A stretch of DNA of 64,000 nucleotides from JAEUOS01 sp965279115 (GTDB lineage Bacteria; Pseudomonadota; Gammaproteobacteria; Burkholderiales; JAEUOS01), in assembly GCA_965279115.1 (NCBI GenBank), contig OZ257137.1, forward strand, positions 6,200,001-6,264,000. The letters are read 5' to 3'. The position numbers and the translations under genes are program-made. Below the pieces are notes generated by a model. That model worked only from the letters and a program-made list of their open reading frames with translations, did not search any database and had not been told where the DNA came from. Numbering within the stretch: the first letter of the stretch is position 1; the number at the start of each line of letters is the position of its first letter. Shown piece by piece: positions 27,638 through 34,805 of this stretch.

Positions 27638-30112
27638 GTGCCAAAGCAACTGCTCCAAGCCTATCCGCACCCGCAAGCCCGCTACGACGAAATGTTCGCG
27701 GCGCCGGAAAAGCCGCGCGCCCATTGGCGGGCGATGTTCGACCAGCTGGTCGCAACCCCGGATGAAACGATGCTCGACCGGGTGCGCGAGATCGAGCGCC
27801 AGGTCCGCGAAAACGGCGTCACCTACAACATCTACGCGGACCCCCAGGGCACCGACCGCCCCTGGGACCTGGACCTCCTGCCGCAGATCATTCCTGCCGA
27901 CGAGTGGGCGCGCATCGAGGCAGCCGTGGTGCAACGCGCCAACCTCCTCAATCTCGTGCTGGGCGACGTCTATGGTCCGCAGACGCTGATCGCCGAAGGA
28001 CTGTTGCCGCCCGCATTGGTCCATGGCAATGCCGCTTACCTGCGCCCGAGCCAGGGCCTCGCCAGTCCCGGCGGTGTTTCCCTGCATGTGTACGCGGCCG
28101 ACCTGGCACGTGCGCCCGACGGCCGCTGGTGGGTGGTGGCGGATCGCACCCAGGCGCCCTCCGGGGCCGGCTACGCCCTGGAAAACCGCCTGGCGATCTC
28201 GCGCGTGTTTCCCGACCTGTTCCGCGACCTGAAGGTCCAGCCGCTGGCGCCCTTCTTCGCCGCCCTGCGCGACGCCCTGGCGCAATGGGCGCCACACCGC
28301 GGCCAGACCCCGATGATCGTGCTGCTGACACCGGGCCCCTACAACGAAACCTATTACGAGCACGCCTTGCTGGCCCGCTACCTCGGCTTCCCGCTGGTCG
28401 AAGGTCATGACCTGACGGTTCGTGACGGCTGCGTCTGGCTCAAGACCCTCTCGGGCCTTGAACGGGTGCATGCGATCCTGCGCCGCCTCGATGACGACTA
28501 CTGCGATCCGCTGGAAATGCGCAGCGATTCGGCACTGGGCATACCCGGCCTGACCGAGGTGGCGCGGCGCGGCAACGTGCTGATCGCCAACGGACTGGGC
28601 TCCAACCTTTTGGAGTCGGGCGCGATGCTCGGTTTCCTGCCCGCCATCTGCGAGCGGCTGCTGGGGGAGGACCTCAAGATGCCGTCGGTGGCCACCTGGT
28701 GGTGCGGCCAGCCGGCCGCGCTCGAGGAAGCCATCGAACGCCTGGACCAGCTGGTGATCAAGCCAGCCAACCCGCAACTGCGCATGGAAACGGTGTTCGG
28801 CCCGGACCTGAGCGAGGCACGCCGCAAGACCCTGATCGCCGAAATGCGCGCCCATCCCGGCAACTATATCGCCCAGGAACTGGTGCGCATCTCGCAGGCG
28901 CCGATCTGGGACCGCCAGCAAAACAAGAGCCTCAAGGCGGGCGCGATCGGCGTACGGGTGTACGCGTGCGCGACGCCGAGTGGCTACCTGGTGATGCCGG
29001 GCGGACTCACCCGCGTGGCCAGCGGCCCGGATTCCCGCGTGCTGTCGATGCAGCGCGGCGGCGGCAGCAAGGACACCTGGGTGCTGTCGAACGGACCGGT
29101 GTCGACCGCACGCCTGCTCGCACGCTCGATCACCGCCGCGGACCTGGTGCGCAGCAGCCACAACCTCTCCAGCCGGGTGGCCGAAAACCTGTTCTGGTTC
29201 GGTCGCTACTGCGAACGCTGCGACAACACCGCGCGCCTGCTGCGCGTCGCGCTCGGTCAATTGATCGATGAATCGCCGGACCGCGTCGGACTGGAATGGA
29301 GCGCGGTGGCCAACCTGGCCCATCTGTGCGCGCTCCTGCCGGGCAAGGCGCCCTTCGCGCGCGACGCGGCGGAATCGCTGCTGCGCGCCGCCGTCCATGA
29401 CCCGTCGGTTCCCGGACTGGCGATGAACATGCGCCAGTTGTTCCGGGTCGGTTTCCAGTTGCGCGAACGCCTTTCGCTGGACAACTGGCGCACCTTGAAC
29501 CGGATGGTGCAGAGCCTGGCGCGCTGGGAGCACATGCGACCCGGCATGGCCGAGGCATTGTCCGAACTGGACCAGGCGGCCTCTTCGCTCATGACCCTCG
29601 CGGGCTTCGCCATGGATGGCATGACGCGCGACCAGGGCTGGCGCTTCCTGTCGATGGGACGGCGGGTGGAGCGCCTGCAATTCCTCGGCAGTGCCCTGCA
29701 ATGCGGATTGGATGCGCCACCGCGCGCCGAGCTCGACTGGCTGCTCGAACTCGCCGACAGCATCGTCACCTACCGCTCGCGCTACATGGCGCACCCGCAG
29801 TGGCTTCCGGTCCTCGACCTGCTGCTGCGCGACGAATCGAATCCCCGTTCGATCGCCTACCAGCTGCTGGGCTTGCACGACTACCTGAACCGCCTGGGCG
29901 ACACCTACGGCGACTGCGGCGCCGCCTCGCTCGCGCCCTTGATCGCCGAACTCGGCGCGCTCTCCGTGCAGACCGACCTGGACCCCGCGAGCCCGCGCCT
30001 GCGCGCCTTCATGGGCGGCCTGCGGCAAACCGCATTCGCGTTGTCGGATCGCATCAACCAGCGCTTTTTCAGCCACGCCGGCGAAACGGACTTGCGCGTT
30101 CTGGCGCCCTGA
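27638..30112 (+). CDS. circularly permuted ATP-grasp / alpha-E domain fusion
   Basis: An 824-residue protein fusing two parts that are often separate genes. The N-terminal 470 residues or so form a circularly permuted type 2 ATP-grasp domain (YDEMFAAPEKPRAHW, QAPSGAGYALENRLA, then VIKPANPQLRMETVFGP). The C-terminal 330 form an alpha-helical alpha-E/DUF403 domain (SRVAENLFWFGRYCERCDNT). ATP-grasp enzymes make amide bonds from a carboxylate via an acyl phosphate, so a peptide ligase is likely. The start is uncertain. An ATG at 27560 is in frame, but the GTG at 27638 better matches the usual family N-terminus. It lies between the two transglutaminase genes, same strand. Confidence 0.86.
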   Translation: MPKQLLQAYPHPQARYDEMFAAPEKPRAHWRAMFDQLVATPDETMLDRVREIERQVRENGVTYNIYADPQGTDRPWDLDLLPQIIPADEWARIEAAVVQRANLLNLVLGDVYGPQTLIAEGLLPPALVHGNAAYLRPSQGLASPGGVSLHVYAADLARAPDGRWWVVADRTQAPSGAGYALENRLAISRVFPDLFRDLKVQPLAPFFAALRDALAQWAPHRGQTPMIVLLTPGPYNETYYEHALLARYLGFPLVEGHDLTVRDGCVWLKTLSGLERVHAILRRLDDDYCDPLEMRSDSALGIPGLTEVARRGNVLIANGLGSNLLESGAMLGFLPAICERLLGEDLKMPSVATWWCGQPAALEEAIERLDQLVIKPANPQLRMETVFGPDLSEARRKTLIAEMRAHPGNYIAQELVRISQAPIWDRQQNKSLKAGAIGVRVYACATPSGYLVMPGGLTRVASGPDSRVLSMQRGGGSKDTWVLSNGPVSTARLLARSITAADLVRSSHNLSSRVAENLFWFGRYCERCDNTARLLRVALGQLIDESPDRVGLEWSAVANLAHLCALLPGKAPFARDAAESLLRAAVHDPSVPGLAMNMRQLFRVGFQLRERLSLDNWRTLNRMVQSLARWEHMRPGMAEALSELDQAASSLMTLAGFAMDGMTRDQGWRFLSMGRRVERLQFLGSALQCGLDAPPRAELDWLLELADSIVTYRSRYMAHPQWLPVLDLLLRDESNPRSIAYQLLGLHDYLNRLGDTYGDCGAASLAPLIAELGALSVQTDLDPASPRLRAFMGGLRQTAFALSDRINQRFFSHAGETDLRVLAP

Positions 30113-30129
30113 CGCGCACCCTACCAATC

Positions 30130-31095
30130 ATGACCCGACCTCGGCCGCCGGCCCTGAACATCACCCACGAAACCCACTACCGCTACGCCGCGCCGGTGAC
30201 GCTGTCGCGCCAGTTGCTGCACCTCTCGCCCCGCAGGCTCCCATGGCAGGAATTGCTGGCGCACCACATCGACATCACGCCGGCGCCTTCGGAATCGGCG
30301 AATTGGCGCGACTACTTCGGCAATCCGGTGACCAGTGCCGTCATCTCCACGCCGCACCGGCAACTTTCGATCATTGCCCAGTCGCGGGTTCTTGTGCAGG
30401 AGCGCAACGTAGCCGTCGCCGCACGCCGGTCGCCCGAGATGCAGGCGTTGGGTGCCGCCATCGCCGCGCCGCGCGGAGAAGCCTTGCTGGACGCGGCGCG
30501 TTTCGCCTTTGTGTCTCCGCATGTCAGCTTCGACCCTGCGGTGCAGGCCTACGGCGGGCAGAGCCTCAAGCCCGGCCGCCCCCTGCTCGAGGCGCTCTTC
30601 GAGCTCAATGCGCGGATTCACCGCGACTTCGAATTCGACCCGTCGGCCACCAGTGTCAGCACGCCGCTGGCCGATGTCATGGCGCATCGCCGCGGCGTCT
30701 GCCAGGACTTCGCGCACCTGATGATCGGCTGCCTGCGCGCCTATGGGCTCGCGGCCCGGTACGTAAGCGGCTACATCCTCACCGACCCTCCCGAAGGCCA
30801 GGCCCGGCTGGTGGGCTCGGACGCCTCGCATGCCTGGGTGTCGGTGTATTGCCCCGGCGCCGACAATCCGGATGACGACTGGATCGACCTGGACCCCACC
30901 AACGACTGCCTGGCAGGCGCCGGCCACGTCACGCTCGGCTGGGGACGCGATTTCAGCGATGTCACTCCCACCCGCGGAGTGATCCTGAGCGGCGGCGACC
31001 AGGAATTGTTCGTCAGCGTCACCGTCGCGCCGGCCGACGAGGATCAGGCCGGGCGCGACGCGGAGCCCGATGCGGGTTATGCTGCGGCAGGCTGA
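30130..31095 (+). CDS. transglutaminase-like protein with bacterial transglutaminase N-domain
   Basis: A 321-residue protein. The N-terminal beta domain (LNITHETHYRYAAPVTLSRQ) is the type found in this family, followed by a papain-like core. The catalytic triad is predicted as Cys191 (GVCQDFAHLMI), His234 (SHAWVSVY) and Asp255 (WIDLDPTND). It could act as an isopeptidase, amidase or cysteine protease on the product of the neighbouring ATP-grasp enzyme. The start at 30130 lies 17 bases after the upstream stop; the longer frame is a shadow inside the ATP-grasp gene. There is no signal peptide. Confidence 0.9.
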   Translation: MTRPRPPALNITHETHYRYAAPVTLSRQLLHLSPRRLPWQELLAHHIDITPAPSESANWRDYFGNPVTSAVISTPHRQLSIIAQSRVLVQERNVAVAARRSPEMQALGAAIAAPRGEALLDAARFAFVSPHVSFDPAVQAYGGQSLKPGRPLLEALFELNARIHRDFEFDPSATSVSTPLADVMAHRRGVCQDFAHLMIGCLRAYGLAARYVSGYILTDPPEGQARLVGSDASHAWVSVYCPGADNPDDDWIDLDPTNDCLAGAGHVTLGWGRDFSDVTPTRGVILSGGDQELFVSVTVAPADEDQAGRDAEPDAGYAAAG

Positions 31096-31130
31096 AGGTC
31101 CCTTCACGCCTTCCATTGCCGGAGATATAC

Positions 31131-31433
31131 ATGAACAACCAGCAGCTGGCGGAACTCCTGGCGGGCATCGCCAAGGCGAACAACGCCATTCTCGACGCGA
31201 TGGATCGCGCCAGTCCCGGCTTCAAGTCGACGCACCTGGCCCCGGTGCTCAACGTCGCGGCGAACGTGCGCAGCGCCGAGCCCCGGCTCATCGACCTGCC
31301 CGCGCGCATCCTGTTGCGCTACCAGGGCCGCGCCGCGGTGGACGTGGACGCGATCCGCGCCGACCTTGACCGCCTGACCAATGGCGGCACGGCCGGCGGC
31401 GGCGATCTTGACTTCGCGGGTGACGGCAACTGA
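31131..31433 (+). CDS. hypothetical 100-residue protein, possible partner of the cassette or of PIN protein
   Basis: A small soluble protein with no recognised family. Residues 1-90 look helical (NNQQLAELLAGIAKANNAIL), and the C-terminus is a glycine/aspartate tail (NGGTAGGGDLDFAGDGN). GGAG at 31121-31124 precedes the ATG at good spacing. It lies 35 bases after the transglutaminase stop and directly before the PIN gene. Two ideas fit: a substrate of the peptide-modifying enzymes (flexible Gly-rich tail), or an antitoxin-like partner of the PIN protein. Neither is shown by the sequence. Confidence 0.6.
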   Translation: MNNQQLAELLAGIAKANNAILDAMDRASPGFKSTHLAPVLNVAANVRSAEPRLIDLPARILLRYQGRAAVDVDAIRADLDRLTNGGTAGGGDLDFAGDGN

Positions 31434-31465
31434 GCACCTTTTTCCCCGGCACGCCCGCGCAGGGA

Positions 31466-31933
31466 GTGCCGATCAAGGCGGTACTCGATACCAATATCTG
31501 GCTCGACCTCCTGGTGTTTCGCGACCCCGGCGTGGCGGCCTTGGCAGATGCCCTCGCCCACCGGCGCCTTGAAGCCTATGTGGATGATTTCGGGCTCGGC
31601 GAACTCGAACGCGTGCTTGCCTATCCGCTGGGACGCATCCGCCTCGATGACGCGGCCCGCTGCGCCGCACTGGCCGCCTGCAAGGCGAGCGCCATCGCAT
31701 TGAGGTCGCCTGGCCCGCCCGCGACGGGGGTACCGCTGCCGCCCTGCCGCGACCCGCATGACCAGCCGTTCATGGAACTCGCGGCAGCCTGCGATGCCGA
31801 CTGGCTTGTCACCAAGGACCGCGACCTGCTGATGCTCGCGCGCCGGTTAGCGCTGCGACAGGGCTTTGCCATCCTGACGCCGCAGGCGGCGGGCAGGTTG
31901 CTGGCCGCCGCGCCCGCTGTCGGCCCCGGCTAG
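31466..31933 (+). CDS. PIN-domain protein (putative toxin component, PIN family)
   Basis: A 155-residue predicted Mg-dependent RNase. The acidic PIN residues are visible: Asp8 in AVLDTNIWLD, a Glu in GLGELERVL, and Asp residues in CDADWLVTKDRDLL. The start is unclear. The GTG at 31466 has AGGGA too close to it. An in-frame CTG at 31430 overlaps the stop of the upstream 100-residue gene and would add 12 residues. No classical antitoxin gene is adjacent unless the upstream small gene serves. The stop overlaps that of the convergent aldolase-family gene. Confidence 0.8.
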   Translation: MPIKAVLDTNIWLDLLVFRDPGVAALADALAHRRLEAYVDDFGLGELERVLAYPLGRIRLDDAARCAALAACKASAIALRSPGPPATGVPLPPCRDPHDQPFMELAAACDADWLVTKDRDLLMLARRLALRQGFAILTPQAAGRLLAAAPAVGPG

Positions 31934-32763
31934 AGTTTTCGCCAGCCGGGCTCATCGCGATCAAGCATGCGCTTGATCGAATCGAAGTAGAGGTCGCTCT
32001 GCTGCCGCTCGCCGGCGATTTGCGCCGCCACTTTCGCACACATCTCGTCGGGAATGCGGCGCAGGCGTCCGCCCGCTGCCGCCTGGACGGCCAGCACCTG
32101 GTGCATGCAGGTGCGTTCCAGGTAGTACAGGTCGTCGAATGCCCAGGCCACGTTGGGCCCTGAGACGGTCACACCATGGCTGGCCATGAACATCACGTCG
32201 CAGCCGGCGAGCTTGCCGGCGATACGGCGTCCCTCGGCGTCATCCAGCGCCACGCCGTTGTATTCGTCGTCGTAGGCGATCCGGCCGTAATAGCGCAGCG
32301 CATTCTGGTTGCACCACTCGACCCTGCCGCCGGCCACCAGCGTCAGCGCGGTGGCGAAAGGCATGTGGGTATGCATCACGCACTTGGCCGCACGATTGGC
32401 CAGATGGATGTGGCTGTGGATGAAGAACGCGGTCGGTTCGAGGGCGTGCCGGCCTTCGAGGATGCGCCCCTTGGAATCGATCAGCAGGATGTCGCCGGGC
32501 GTCACCTCGCTCCAGTGCATGCCTTGCGGGTTGATGAGGTAGCGGTCCGGCCCGACCTCGAGGCTGAAATGGTTGCACACGCCTTCGTTGAGGCCAAGCC
32601 GCGCGGCCCAGCGCAGCGCGGCCGCCAGGTCGGTGCGTTCGTTGACATGCGAAAAGCCGCGCCTGGCAGGCGCTGCCTTTGATGCCTTTGCGGATTTGGC
32701 GGACTTTGCGGGCTTGGCCGGCTTCGCGGTCGAAGCGCGCGCCGAAGGTCTTGTGGTTGCCAT
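31930..32763 (-). CDS. class II aldolase/adducin-family protein with Lys/Ala-rich N-tail
   Basis: A 277-residue protein. From residue 40 it is a class II aldolase/adducin domain with the metal-binding region FFIHSHIHLANRAAKCVMHTHMPFA and a later ASHGVTVSGPN histidine. Such enzymes act on sugar phosphates or hydroxy acids, and the substrate here is not readable. Residues 11-35 are a low-complexity KPAKSAKASKAA-like tail, unusual for this family and resembling histone H1-type tails. No closer Met fits the domain start, so the tail is probably translated. It is 29 bases downstream of yaaA in the same direction. Confidence 0.85.
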   Translation of the reverse strand: MATTRPSARASTAKPAKPAKSAKSAKASKAAPARRGFSHVNERTDLAAALRWAARLGLNEGVCNHFSLEVGPDRYLINPQGMHWSEVTPGDILLIDSKGRILEGRHALEPTAFFIHSHIHLANRAAKCVMHTHMPFATALTLVAGGRVEWCNQNALRYYGRIAYDDEYNGVALDDAEGRRIAGKLAGCDVMFMASHGVTVSGPNVAWAFDDLYYLERTCMHQVLAVQAAAGGRLRRIPDEMCAKVAAQIAGERQQSDLYFDSIKRMLDRDEPGWRKL

Positions 32764-32792
32764 GCGTATCTCCTCTTGAGTGGACAGGAAAA

Positions 32793-33572
32793 TCAGGTGG
32801 CCTTGCGACGGAATACCCAGCGGTCCGCGGTCGACGCGGGCTCGTTGAAGGCGTAGCCGGCGCTGTCAAATGCCTTGAGCGCCTCGACCTCGACAACGCG
32901 TTCGAGGATGGCATGACGCGCCATCATGCCGCGCGCCTTCTTGGCGTGAAAGCTGATGATCTTGTAGCCGCCGGAATTGGCGTTCCAGTCCTCGAACACC
33001 GGCGTGATGACGCGCGCCTTCAGCGACTTGGGCTGCACGACACCGAAATACTCCTCCGACGCCAGGTTCACCAGCACCGGCGAATCCTGTTCGGCAAGCA
33101 CCGCCTTGAGGGCCTTGGTGACGCGTTGCCCCCAGAAGTCATACAGGTTGTCGCCGCGCTGGTTGGCCAGCCGTGTCCCCATCTCCAGGCGGTAGGGCTG
33201 CATCAGGTCAAGCGGGCGCAACACCCCGTACAGGCCGGAAAGTATCCGCAGATGAGCCTGCGCGAAGGCGAAGTCCGCTTCGCTGAAGTCGCCTGCCGCC
33301 AGCCCGTCGTAGACGTCGCCATTGAAGGCCAGCACCGCCTGCTTGGCATTGGCAGGTGTGAATGGCGGTTTCCATTCCCCGTAGCGCGCAATATTGAGCG
33401 CGGCCAGCTTGTCGGACAGCGACATCAACTGCGCGATGTCGGCCGGACCGAGCTTGCGCAGCCGGCTGATCAGGCGTTTCGATTCGGCCAGGTGCGCGGG
33501 CTGGGTAAAGGTGGGCGTGACCGGCGGTGTCTCGTAGTCGAGCGTCTTGGCAGGAGAAATCACCATCAGCAT
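32793..33572 (-). CDS. yaaA: peroxide stress protein YaaA (DUF328/UPF0246)
   Basis: A 259-residue protein of the YaaA family, which in E. coli lowers free iron during peroxide stress and binds DNA. The N-terminal MLMVISPAKTLDYE and the internal FNGDVYDGL, LSGLYGVLRPLD and SEEYFGVV segments are family hallmarks. The frame also allows a TTG two codons earlier, but the ATG at 33572 reproduces the usual N-terminus. The gene starts 2 bases after the LhgO-like gene stop, so the two are probably co-transcribed. Confidence 0.94.
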   Translation of the reverse strand: MLMVISPAKTLDYETPPVTPTFTQPAHLAESKRLISRLRKLGPADIAQLMSLSDKLAALNIARYGEWKPPFTPANAKQAVLAFNGDVYDGLAAGDFSEADFAFAQAHLRILSGLYGVLRPLDLMQPYRLEMGTRLANQRGDNLYDFWGQRVTKALKAVLAEQDSPVLVNLASEEYFGVVQPKSLKARVITPVFEDWNANSGGYKIISFHAKKARGMMARHAILERVVEVEALKAFDSAGYAFNEPASTADRWVFRRKAT

Positions 33573-33574
33573 GT

Positions 33575-34684
33575 TCAAGCCTCGCCCATCAGTTCGCGCA
33601 CATGTTCGGCGATCGCCAGCGCGGAGGTGAGCCCGGGCGACTCGATGCCATACAGGTTCACCAGTCCCTTCACGCCGTGCGTCTTAGGCCCGTGGATGAC
33701 GAAATCGCGCGCCGGTTCGTGCGGTGCCTGGATCTTGGGCCGTATGCCGCAATAGCCGGGTTGCAGGGCGCCATCGGCGAGCCCCGGCCAGTATTTGCGG
33801 ATCTCGGCATAGAACAGGTCGGCGCGCCCCGGATCGACGCCGTAGTCGATGTCCTCTATCCACTCAACGTCCGGGCCGAAGCGCGCCTGTCCGCCAAGGT
33901 CTATGGTCAGGTGGACCCCCAGTCCGGCCGCTTCAGGCACCGGATAGATCAGGCGCGAAAAAGGCGACTTGCCCGACAGGGAGTAATAGTTGCCCTTGCA
34001 ATAGTAGGTCGGCGGCACGTCTTCCTGCGGCATTCCTTCGAAACGCCGCGCCAGTGCCTGGGCGTACAGACCGGCGCTGTTGACGACCATCCTGGAGGTG
34101 ATCTCCATCGGTTCGGCGCCGTCGACCATCAGCGTGATGCCGTCATCGCGGCACACCGCGCGCGCCAGCGGGGATTCGAACGCCAGCATGCCGCCGGCAG
34201 CTTCGAAGTCCCCCTGCAGGCCGAGCATGAAGCCATGGCTGTCGACCACGCCGGTGGAGGGCGAATGCACGGCGGCGACGCAATTGAGATTGGGTTCCAT
34301 GGCGAGCGCTTCGGCGCGGGTTTTCACCACCAGGTCGGGCACGCCATTGGCGCGCGCCTTGCCGACGATACCCGACAAGGTGGCCACTTGCGAATCATCG
34401 GTGGCAACGATCAGCTTGCCGCAATTCTTCGCCTCGATGCCGCGTTCGGCGCAGTAGCGATACAGCAGCTTGCGGCCCGCCACGCAGAAGCGCGCCTTGA
34501 GCGATCCTTGCGGATAGTAGATGCCGGCGTGGATCACCTCGCTGTTGCGCGAACTGGTACCCGTGCCGATGGCACTCTCGGACTCGATCAGGATGGTTTC
34601 GATGCCGGAGAGCGCCAGCGCGCGCGCGATCGCAAGCCCGACAACACCGGCGCCGATGACGGTGCATTCAACGGTTTCTGACAT
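33575..34684 (-). CDS. FAD-dependent oxidoreductase, L-2-hydroxyglutarate oxidase-like
   Basis: A 369-residue flavoprotein with an N-terminal GAGVVGLAIARAL dinucleotide fold. SSRNSEVIHAGIYYPQGSLK is characteristic of the L-2-hydroxyglutarate oxidase/dehydrogenase (LhgO, L2HGDH) group of the DAO superfamily. The C-terminal GIESPGLTSALAIA covers the flavin. It probably oxidises L-2-hydroxyglutarate to 2-oxoglutarate, but a related 2-hydroxy or amino acid substrate is possible. It forms a pair with yaaA. Confidence 0.86.
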   Translation of the reverse strand: MSETVECTVIGAGVVGLAIARALALSGIETILIESESAIGTGTSSRNSEVIHAGIYYPQGSLKARFCVAGRKLLYRYCAERGIEAKNCGKLIVATDDSQVATLSGIVGKARANGVPDLVVKTRAEALAMEPNLNCVAAVHSPSTGVVDSHGFMLGLQGDFEAAGGMLAFESPLARAVCRDDGITLMVDGAEPMEITSRMVVNSAGLYAQALARRFEGMPQEDVPPTYYCKGNYYSLSGKSPFSRLIYPVPEAAGLGVHLTIDLGGQARFGPDVEWIEDIDYGVDPGRADLFYAEIRKYWPGLADGALQPGYCGIRPKIQAPHEPARDFVIHGPKTHGVKGLVNLYGIESPGLTSALAIAEHVRELMGEA

Positions 34685-34805
34685 GGGGAATTACGCGGAT
34701 TCCGGTGGCCCGGATCAATCAAGAGGAATGCATTGCGAAAAGCTGCATGAATGTTAGCAGAGGCCGAACCCGTGCAGGCGTGGCCGCAAGACTGCCGTAG
34801 CGCCT

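Noticed and set aside
27449..30127. Minus-strand open frame of 892 codons opposite the ATP-grasp gene
   Set aside because: Shadow of the high-GC third codon position; no start context or recognisable domain.
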